This document shows, in pieces, positions 6,990 through 12,522 of a stretch of DNA of 12,522 nucleotides (positions within the stretch are counted from its first letter, which is position 1; each line of letters begins with the position of its first letter). Where the stretch lies: contig JALULO010000081.1 in the NCBI GenBank assembly GCA_027056215.1, positions 1 through 12,522 on the forward strand, read 5' to 3'. Made by a program: the position numbers and the translations under genes. The notes below the pieces were generated by a model. It ran no database searches. It was not told the origin of the DNA and saw only the letters and a program-made list of their open reading frames with translations. This DNA comes from Campylobacterales bacterium (GTDB lineage: Bacteria > Campylobacterota > Campylobacteria > Campylobacterales > QNZT01).

Positions 6990-7008
6990 ATAACTAGTTA
7001 TCATGATA
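6990..7008. promoter_or_regulatory. Two overlapping palindromes before the Y-family polymerase
   Basis: ATAACTAGTTAT (6990-7001) is a perfect 12-base palindrome, and TATCATGATA (6999-7008) is a perfect 10-base one. They lie 20-40 bases before the polymerase start, and TATAAC (6989-6994) inside the first could be a -10 box. An operator role is a guess from position. Confidence 0.35.
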
Positions 7009-7029
7009 TTTGCTATACAAGGAATATAC

Positions 7030-8307
7030 ATGATATTACATCTTGATTTGGACTCATTTTTTGTTTCTGCACATCGTACACGTGATTTGTCCTTATTGAA
7101 CAAGCCTGTTGCTGTAGGTGGTAGAAGTAATCTGAAAATATTTGAACGAAAAAGTAATAATATCCAATTGTATGATACAAATCATGGTGCATTTGTAAAT
7201 CCCATTTTTTATAACCAGACAAAACAAAATTTTAATACTTTTTTTGTAGACAAGCAAAAAGGAGGTAAAAGTAAAGTTAGAGGTATTATTACAACTTCAA
7301 GTTATGAAGCGAGAAGTTATGGTATAAAAACAGGAATGCCTGTTGCTCAAGCATTGAATTTATGTCCATCTCTTATAGTTATACCGCCTGATTACCTGCT
7401 CTACCATGATCTTTCGCATAGATTGCACAGCTATTTGATGACGATGCTTCCTATCATCGAGCAATATAGTATAGACGAGTTTTTTGCAGATCTTAATGGT
7501 TGGATAGGTGAAGATGATGTTTATGCATTTATAGTGCATTTACAGCGTTGTGTGATGGATAGATTTAATCTTCCTGTCTCGATAGGTGTCTCATCTGGAA
7601 AATGGATTGCGAAACTTGCCACCAATTTTGCAAAGCCATATGGCGTGAAGATAGTTTATAAACATGAAATCCCTTCATTTATAAGAGAAATACCTATAAA
7701 AGATTTTCCTGGTATTGGAAAAGGGTATGCCAAACGTTTAGAAAAATATTTCATTACTACTTTAGGTGAAGCTAGTTGTCATAAAGAATTATTTGATCAG
7801 TGGGGAAAAACGGGAAAACAACTTTATCTCAGATTGATTGGAAAAGATGATGAAGGTATTTTGTTTAGTTCTGATCGGAAATCTATTGGGATAAGTAGAA
7901 CATTCGATCCTTTATATGATCGTTTAGAAGTATCAAGACGTATTATTATTTTAGCCAGACATGTTGTTTTTCTCGTCTTTAGACAAAAAGTTAATCCTAC
8001 ATCTTATTATTTGAAATTGAAGTATGATTTTGGTTCTTCTGTTAAAGGTCGTGTTACGCTTGATAGACTCTTTAGTGAATCTTTATGTATAGATGTTTAT
8101 AGAAATTTGTTTTCAAATATTGATATTCAAGAAGGTCATGTGACAAAGATATCTATATCTGTTTCAAATTTTTCGTTACAAAATAAAAAAACATTTTCAT
8201 TAATACATTTAAGAGATGATTTGCAGGAAAAGAAATTATCAGAAAGTATCCACACGTTACGTGAAAAGTACTCTCTTGATATTGTAAAATTTGGAAGTGA
8301 ATTGTGA
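7030..8307 (+). CDS. Y-family translesion DNA polymerase with an insertion
   Basis: Y-family polymerases copy past damaged DNA bases with low fidelity. The N-terminus HLDLDSFF carries the first metal-binding Asp (Asp6), and QYSIDEFF carries the catalytic Asp149-Glu150. SSYEARSYGIKTGMP is the conserved fingers segment, VSIGVSSGKWIAKLATNFAKP the palm and thumb junction, and FPGIGKGYAKRLEKY a helix-hairpin-helix. A little-finger domain begins near SIGISRTF. Compared with DinB, about 50 extra residues (about 32-83) lie between VGG and RGIITTSSYEAR. No clear C-terminal clamp-binding peptide is seen. I chose ATG 7030 because AAGGAA (7019-7024) is well spaced; an ATG at 7003 would add nine residues before the conserved start. 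The 425 residues are longer than DinB (about 350), mostly through the insertion. Whether it acts as Pol IV or UmuC cannot be told. Confidence 0.88.
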   Translation: MILHLDLDSFFVSAHRTRDLSLLNKPVAVGGRSNLKIFERKSNNIQLYDTNHGAFVNPIFYNQTKQNFNTFFVDKQKGGKSKVRGIITTSSYEARSYGIKTGMPVAQALNLCPSLIVIPPDYLLYHDLSHRLHSYLMTMLPIIEQYSIDEFFADLNGWIGEDDVYAFIVHLQRCVMDRFNLPVSIGVSSGKWIAKLATNFAKPYGVKIVYKHEIPSFIREIPIKDFPGIGKGYAKRLEKYFITTLGEASCHKELFDQWGKTGKQLYLRLIGKDDEGILFSSDRKSIGISRTFDPLYDRLEVSRRIIILARHVVFLVFRQKVNPTSYYLKLKYDFGSSVKGRVTLDRLFSESLCIDVYRNLFSNIDIQEGHVTKISISVSNFSLQNKKTFSLIHLRDDLQEKKLSESIHTLREKYSLDIVKFGSEL

Positions 8308-8366
8308 AAAAATATCTTTATAGACATTAGGTGCTTTGATTGATACAACTATTCATAAAAGATCAT

Positions 8367-8397
8367 TAGACATATTTTATCCCCTTTTCGATATTAT
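8367..8397 (+). promoter_or_regulatory. Possible hisF promoter
   Basis: TATTAT (8392-8397) could be a -10 box, and TAGACA (8367-8372) a -35 at a rather long 19-base spacing. It lies in the 117-base gap before hisF, where no gene is seen. Confidence 0.3.
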
Positions 8398-8424
8398 CAA
8401 AAGAAACTATAGTAAAGAGATTTT

Positions 8425-9186
8425 ATGGAACATTTTGCAAAAAGAATTATCCCTTGTTTGGATGTTGATAATGGTCGTGTTGTTAAAGGTGTGAATTTTG
8501 TAGGATTAAGAGATGCTGGTGATCCTGTAGAAGTTGCCAAACGGTACAATGTTGAAGGTGCTGATGAAATTACATTTTTAGATATCACAGCTAGTCATGA
8601 AAATCGTGATACGATTGTAGATATTGTAGAAGAAGTTGCAAAAGAAGTTTTTATACCATTGACTGTAGGTGGCGGTATAAGAAAATTAGATGATATATAC
8701 AATCTTTTAAATGTCGGATGTGACAAGGTAAGTATTAATTCTGCAGCTATTAAAAACCCAGACTTTATCAACGAAGCTTCAAAACGTTTTGGTTCACAGT
8801 GTATTGTTGTGGCTATAGATGCCAAACGCAGTGGTGAGAGTTGGAATATCTTTCTTAATGGCGGTAGAGTAGATACAGGTATTGATGCTGTTAAATGGGC
8901 TAAGGAAGTTTGTGATAGGGGTGCGGGTGAAATACTTTTAACTTCTATGGATGCAGATGGTACAAAAGCAGGATTTGATAACATGCTAAACGCTTCAGTA
9001 AGTGATGCAGTTTCTATTCCCGTGATTGCTAGTGGTGGTGCAGGTACCTTGGAACACATAAGGGATGCTTTTCTTAAAGGAAAGGCTGACGCTGCTTTGG
9101 CTGCTTCTATATTCCATTTTAAAGAGATAGACATTATGGAACTTAAACAATATCTACGTTCGCAAAATATTGCTGTAAGACTTTAA
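8425..9186 (+). CDS. hisF: Imidazole glycerol phosphate synthase, cyclase subunit
   Basis: HisF takes ammonia from HisH and closes the imidazole ring, converting PRFAR to imidazole glycerol phosphate and AICAR, which links histidine and purine synthesis. The 253 residues are the family length. The (beta-alpha)8 barrel shows RIIPCLDVDNGRVVKGVNF with catalytic Asp13 (Asp11 in most numbering), the second catalytic Asp in VVAIDAKR, and phosphate-binding VGGGIRK and IASGGAG segments. Ribosome binding site AAAGAGA lies at 8414-8420. hisH and other his genes are not adjacent. The next gene begins one base after the stop, so hisF heads an operon with rlmN. Confidence 0.97.
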   Translation: MEHFAKRIIPCLDVDNGRVVKGVNFVGLRDAGDPVEVAKRYNVEGADEITFLDITASHENRDTIVDIVEEVAKEVFIPLTVGGGIRKLDDIYNLLNVGCDKVSINSAAIKNPDFINEASKRFGSQCIVVAIDAKRSGESWNIFLNGGRVDTGIDAVKWAKEVCDRGAGEILLTSMDADGTKAGFDNMLNASVSDAVSIPVIASGGAGTLEHIRDAFLKGKADAALAASIFHFKEIDIMELKQYLRSQNIAVRL

Positions 9187-9187
9187 A

Positions 9188-9739
9188 ATGTTTGTTTGTG
9201 CTGGTAATAATGAGACCTTTCCTTTTGCTACGCCTATAGGTGTAGGTTTGATTGAAAGTGCTATGAATTTAACAAGAATGGTTCTATTTGACAAACCTGA
9301 TTTTCTAATCTTTGTAGGTAGTGCAGGTAGTTATGGTAAATACAAAATATTTGACATTGTTGAAAGTTCTATAGGATCAAATATAGAATTAGGCTTTTTA
9401 CAAAACAAAGCATACTCACCTATAGATAACGTTATAGATGCTTATCATGATAAAGAAGTTTCACGTGAAACATTAGATATTGTCAATTCTAGTAATTACA
9501 TAGCAACAGATTTTTCTTTAGTTCAATCCTATCGCAAACATCATATAGAATTAGAAAATATGGAATTTTTTTCAGTATTGAAGATATCTCAAGAATTTAG
9601 CATACCAGTATTAGGGGTTTTTGTGATAACAAATTACTGCAATGAGAATGCACATAAAGATTTTTTAGAGAATCATCATAAGGCAAAAACAATATTAATG
9701 CAGTACATAGCTGATAAATACAAAGAGATAAAAGAATGA
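9188..9739 (+). CDS. Short nucleoside phosphorylase superfamily protein (PNP/MTAN-like)
   Basis: The 183 residues resemble the nucleoside phosphorylase fold. PIGVGLIESAMNL and FLIFVGSAGSYG correspond to the glycine-rich phosphate and ribose site seen as TGSAGG in MTA/SAH nucleosidase. NMEFFSVLKIS (124-134) corresponds to the VDMESAA ribose-binding segment, with Met125 and Glu126 kept. VFVITN ends with Asn149 where MTAN has the catalytic Asp; 6-oxopurine-specific PNPs also have Asn at their equivalent position. The protein is shorter than the usual 230 or more, and the N-terminal strand with the first acidic residue is not obvious. It sits between hisF and rlmN, starting one base after hisF and overlapping rlmN by four. 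A role in purine or nucleoside salvage is likely; the substrate is not certain. Confidence 0.7.
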   Translation: MFVCAGNNETFPFATPIGVGLIESAMNLTRMVLFDKPDFLIFVGSAGSYGKYKIFDIVESSIGSNIELGFLQNKAYSPIDNVIDAYHDKEVSRETLDIVNSSNYIATDFSLVQSYRKHHIELENMEFFSVLKISQEFSIPVLGVFVITNYCNENAHKDFLENHHKAKTILMQYIADKYKEIKE

Positions 9740-10806
9740 AAAAAATTATTTTAGATTATACCAAGGAGACTTTGTCACAAATGATTAAGCCATCATTTCG
9801 TGCTAAACAGATTTACAATTGGGTATATCAAAAAGATATATCAACATTTGATAAAATGCTAAATTTACCAAAAGATTTACGAACTGATCTGGAAAATAGC
9901 TTTATTATTAATCCTCTTAAAATAATAAGAAAAGAGACAAGTAGTGACTTAAGTATCAAATATCTCTTTCAATGTACAGATGGTTTTACAGTTGAATCTG
10001 TATTGTTGCCTATGAAAAAGGAGATACGGGATAGTGACGGAACGATTAAAAAAGAAGCCAAATATACTATTTGTGTATCGAGTCAAGTTGGTTGTAAAAT
10101 CGGATGTGCATTTTGTTTAACAGCAAAGGGTGGTTTTAAACGTAATTTATCAGCAGGAGAAATAGTTGCTCAAGTGTTGTCTATCAAACAAGATAATGAT
10201 ATTGCTCATAATCGTAGAGTAAATATAGTATACATGGGCATGGGCGAACCTTTGGACAATATAGATAATGTGACCAATGCCATAAAAATATTTAATGACT
10301 TGGATGGATTAGCCATAGGTTCACGAAGACAAACGATTTCAACAAGTGGATTATCTCAACAGATAGCAAAACTTGGTGAAAGAAATCTTGGTGTATTGCT
10401 CGCAATTTCATTGCACGCGGTTGATGATGAATTACGAGAAAAACTTATGCCAATCAATAAAGCCTACAATATTGAATCTATCATCAATGCTGTAAAAAAC
10501 TTTCCAATTGATCAAAGAAAACGTGTTATGTTTGAGTATCTTGTTATGAAAGATTTAAATGATGATATACAAAGTGCTAAAAAGTTAGTTACCCTACTTC
10601 ATGGGGTAAAGGCAAAAGTCAATTTGATATACTTTAACCCCTACCCTGGTTCACCATTTTACAGACCAAATGAATCTGATATGAATAAATTTAAAAATTA
10701 TTTAAATGATCACGGAGTATTATGTACAATCCGTCAATCTAAAGGACTTGATATAAGTGCAGCTTGTGGTCAACTAAAGGAGAAAACTGAACATGAATTA
10801 TCTTGA
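9736..10806 (+). CDS. rlmN: Dual-specificity RNA methyltransferase RlmN (radical SAM)
   Basis: RlmN adds a methyl group to C2 of A2503 in 23S rRNA and A37 in some tRNAs by radical SAM chemistry. The 356 residues are the family length. The cluster motif CKIGCAFC gives Cys120, Cys124 and Cys127. Cys113 in ICVSSQVGC and the C-terminal Cys344 in SAACGQL are the two further cysteines, one of which becomes methylated. MGMGEPLDN, TISTSGL and SLHAVDDELREKLMPIN are further signatures. The ATG overlaps the previous stop (ATGA), so translation is coupled. A 32-codon gene starts inside its last codons. Confidence 0.97.
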   Translation: MKKIILDYTKETLSQMIKPSFRAKQIYNWVYQKDISTFDKMLNLPKDLRTDLENSFIINPLKIIRKETSSDLSIKYLFQCTDGFTVESVLLPMKKEIRDSDGTIKKEAKYTICVSSQVGCKIGCAFCLTAKGGFKRNLSAGEIVAQVLSIKQDNDIAHNRRVNIVYMGMGEPLDNIDNVTNAIKIFNDLDGLAIGSRRQTISTSGLSQQIAKLGERNLGVLLAISLHAVDDELREKLMPINKAYNIESIINAVKNFPIDQRKRVMFEYLVMKDLNDDIQSAKKLVTLLHGVKAKVNLIYFNPYPGSPFYRPNESDMNKFKNYLNDHGVLCTIRQSKGLDISAACGQLKEKTEHELS

Positions 10807-10891
10807 TATAATACAAATAATCTTTCTATCTGCTGTAGCTATTGTTGGATTATACGGAATTATCAAAGCTGTCTTTTTTGATAAAGATTAA
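10793..10891 (+). CDS. Tiny single-span membrane protein
   Basis: An ATG with a strong ribosome binding site AAAGGAG (10776-10782), ten bases upstream, opens a 32-codon frame ending in TAA. The product begins MNYLDII and has one hydrophobic segment (about residues 5-27), followed by a short charged tail FDKD. The start overlaps the last 14 bases of rlmN in another frame, and the end overlaps the 3' end of the convergent rluA-type gene by 29 bases. I do not recognise the protein. The good binding site and clean membrane-span pattern argue for a real gene, but the short length leaves doubt. Confidence 0.6.
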   Translation: MNYLDIIQIIFLSAVAIVGLYGIIKAVFFDKD

Positions 10892-11774
10892 TTTCTTTTA
10901 TAAAATCATATTTTGAATACAATTTATATCTATTCTTGTATTCAAATTCAATCCAGTTAGCATGTAATAATAATCTTGATGCACCTGTTTTCGCTATTCT
11001 CTCTTCTTTTGAAAGATTACCCTCTAGGTAATTTTCTGCAATCAAGGTATTCACTCCATATAGGGGATCACCAACAATGGGATGTTTCACGTGAAACAAA
11101 TGCAACCTTATCTGATGTTGCCTTCCTGTAAGTGGTAAAGCTTCAATAAGTGTTGTATCGGTATCTTTAAAATATCGAATAGGATTTATAATAGTACATG
11201 AAGTTTTCCCTTCTTTATGGATAAATACTTTTAGTTTTATTTCTGAGAAATCTCTATTCTTCAGAATTGGTTCATTAATTGAAAAAGAATCAGTGATTTT
11301 CCCTTTTACTAAAGCAAGATAGCCTTTTTTTATTTTTCTGTTTTCAAATCCCATTTTGATTATTCTCTCGGTATGTGATTTTTTTGCTGCAATGACTATG
11401 CCACTAGTTTCTTTGTCTATTCTATGTGTGATATTGGCATCTTTACCAAAAAGATATTTAATCTCATGTGTGAGGGAATAATCGGTTTTTTTACTAGTTG
11501 GGTGTACTAGCACACCACTTGGCTTATCAAAGAGTGCAAAATCATTGGTTTGAAAAAATGGTTTAAGTCCTTGTGTCTTTGGTACAAATTCGATGATACC
11601 GATTTCACCATGGATATAAGCAGATTTTTTAACAAGAACTTTGCCATTTACCAAAACTCTACCACGATCTATAAGGCGTTGCGTATCTTTCATAGAGTAT
11701 CCAAGTTCATCAATAAGGAACTTAAAAGCTTTAACTTTGCTTTTGAGTTGGAAGTGCTTTATTTTATAGGACAA
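10863..11774 (-). CDS. RluA-family pseudouridine synthase with S4 domain
   Basis: The protein converts specific uridines of rRNA (or tRNA) to pseudouridine. An S4 RNA-binding domain spans about residues 14-65 (DTQRLIDRGRVLVNGK), and the catalytic domain follows: FDKPSGVLVHP, then HRIDKETSGIVI with catalytic Asp120, and LPLTGRQHQIRLHL near the C-terminal side. The 303 residues fit RluA/RluC/RluD, but which uridine is modified cannot be told. The start is TTG, supported by AAAAAGG eight bases upstream on the - strand; the first in-frame ATG is 27 codons later, inside the S4 domain. It converges on the rlmN group and diverges from purB. Confidence 0.9.
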   Translation of the reverse strand: MSYKIKHFQLKSKVKAFKFLIDELGYSMKDTQRLIDRGRVLVNGKVLVKKSAYIHGEIGIIEFVPKTQGLKPFFQTNDFALFDKPSGVLVHPTSKKTDYSLTHEIKYLFGKDANITHRIDKETSGIVIAAKKSHTERIIKMGFENRKIKKGYLALVKGKITDSFSINEPILKNRDFSEIKLKVFIHKEGKTSCTIINPIRYFKDTDTTLIEALPLTGRQHQIRLHLFHVKHPIVGDPLYGVNTLIAENYLEGNLSKEERIAKTGASRLLLHANWIEFEYKNRYKLYSKYDFIKEINLYQKRQL

Positions 11775-11887
11775 AATTAATACCTTTTTAACAGTAATTT
11801 AAATACAGATGTTATATTATATTATTATAAAAAAGCTATATTATCTAAATAAAATAATAAAAAGATCACAAAGACACAGGAAATTAT
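11775..11887. promoter_or_regulatory. Divergent promoter region between the rluA-type gene and purB
   Basis: The 113-base gap is nearly all A/T. On the - strand, TATAAT at 11821-11816 is a good -10 for the pseudouridine synthase gene, with its ribosome binding site downstream. A second - strand TATAAT lies at 11829-11824. On the + strand, TATATT (11837-11842) after AAAAGC is a candidate -10 for purB, and AGGAAA (11878-11883) is its ribosome binding site. No gene lies in the gap. Confidence 0.45.
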
Positions 11888-12522
11888 ATGGTAGAGAGAT
11901 ATGCACGACCCGAAATGAAAGAAAAATGGACACAGCAAGCGAAATATGATGCTTGGCTAAAAGTTGAAAAAGCTGCTGTAAAAGCTTGGAATAAATTAGG
12001 ATTGGTACCTGATGAAGATTGTCAAAGAATAATTAAAAATGCAGCATTTGATGTAGAACGTATAGATGAAATAGAAAAAGTAACACGACATGATGTTATA
12101 GCATTTTTAACAAGTGTATCAGAGTCGCTAGGTGAAGAGAGTAGGTGGGTTCATTATGGTATGACTAGTTCAGATTGTATAGATACTGCGGTTGCTTTGC
12201 AAATGAAAGAATCTCTAAAGATGATTCTTCAAGATATTACAATGGTTATGGATTCTATTAAGAAAAGGGCATTTGAACATAAAATGACTTTGATGGTGGG
12301 GAGAAGTCATGGTATTCATGGTGAACCTATAACTTTTGGGCTAGTATTGGCTATCTGGTATGATGAGATGCATAGAAATTTAGACAATCTTAAACAAGCT
12401 ATGGAGATGATATCTGTAGGAAAGATTAGCGGCGCTATGGGAAATTTTGCACATGCACCGATTGAACTTGAAGAATTGGTTTGTAAAGAACTTGGTTTAA
12501 AACCTGCACCGGTTTCTAATCA
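11888..12522 (+). CDS. purB: Adenylosuccinate lyase (3' end outside window)
   Basis: PurB catalyses two steps of purine synthesis: release of fumarate from SAICAR to give AICAR, and from adenylosuccinate to give AMP. The first 211 complete codons are present, about half of the usual 430-440. Visible features are VERYARPEM at the start, TRHDVIAFL with His68, YGMTSSDCIDTA, and GRSHGIHGEPITFG with His141 (the catalytic acid position). GKISGAMGNFAH is part of the substrate site. The flexible signature loop lies beyond the window. The reading frame stays open to the last base. Confidence 0.96.
   Translation, partial: MVERYARPEMKEKWTQQAKYDAWLKVEKAAVKAWNKLGLVPDEDCQRIIKNAAFDVERIDEIEKVTRHDVIAFLTSVSESLGEESRWVHYGMTSSDCIDTAVALQMKESLKMILQDITMVMDSIKKRAFEHKMTLMVGRSHGIHGEPITFGLVLAIWYDEMHRNLDNLKQAMEMISVGKISGAMGNFAHAPIELEELVCKELGLKPAPVSN

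Noticed and set aside
6754..6993. Open frame of 79 codons across the tRNA-Ser and the following repeat
   Set aside because: It is a translation of the tRNA itself and of the tRNA-like repeat; the cloverleaf explains the sequence.
7003..7029. Upstream ATG for the Y-family polymerase
   Set aside because: It lacks a spaced ribosome binding site and adds residues before the conserved N-terminal HLDLDSFF; the ATG at 7030 has AAGGAA at the right distance.
8308..8424. Possible gene remnant before hisF, an open stretch of about 30 codons (LGALIDTTIHKRS...)
   Set aside because: It has no start codon with a binding site, has an in-frame stop just upstream, and resembles nothing I recognise; chance openness in AT-rich DNA is enough.
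8595..9134. Long - strand open frame of 179 codons inside hisF
   Set aside because: It is the antisense of an unmistakable hisF gene, with no ribosome binding site or family resemblance.
11550..11780. + strand open frame of 76 codons over the start of the pseudouridine synthase
   Set aside because: It is the antisense of the S4 and N-terminal catalytic region of a clear RluA-family gene.

Overview
The window is AT-rich chromosomal DNA from a bacterium that is most likely a member of the Campylobacterota (the former Epsilonproteobacteria, such as Sulfurimonas, Sulfuricurvum or Arcobacter relatives). The evidence is the order dnaA-dnaN-gyrB-queF, DnaA boxes of the TTATTCAC type, the protein sequences, and widely scattered single-gene biosynthetic functions (hisF and purB apart from their pathway partners). 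This genus range is inference from memory; no search was run.

Replication start block (1-4872): the 3' three quarters of dnaA, a 121-base dnaA-dnaN gap that reads like the unwinding core of oriC (DnaA boxes, then CTA triplets, then an AT-rich stretch), dnaN, gyrB and queF, all on the + strand and closely packed. Next comes an unusual 403-residue HD-domain protein (4869-6080). Its C-terminal half looks like an active YfbR-type nucleotidase, and its N-terminal half looks like a decayed duplicate of the same domain.

RNA and accessory block (6081-7029): the signal recognition particle RNA (4.5S type) lies on the - strand behind the HD gene and has diagnostic domain IV features. It is followed by a small TerB-like protein with a TTG start, a tRNA-Ser(GGA) with a good promoter, and a short element that repeats the tRNA 3' end imperfectly and is followed by palindromes.

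Second gene block (7030-10891): a Y-family DNA polymerase with an unusual insertion of about 50 residues, then a tight group of hisF, a short nucleoside-phosphorylase-like protein, rlmN, and a 32-residue single-span membrane protein that overlaps the end of rlmN. A convergent rluA-type pseudouridine synthase (TTG start) lies on the - strand. A divergent AT-rich promoter region then separates it from the 5' part of purB, which is cut by the window end.

Most of the window is housekeeping: replication, tRNA and rRNA modification (queF, rlmN, rluA type), protein targeting (SRP RNA), and histidine and purine synthesis. I see no mobile element, CRISPR array or defence system. The least expected items are the oriC core, the duplicated HD protein, the unmarked SRP RNA facing the origin, the tRNA-derived repeat, the polymerase insertion and the tiny membrane protein.
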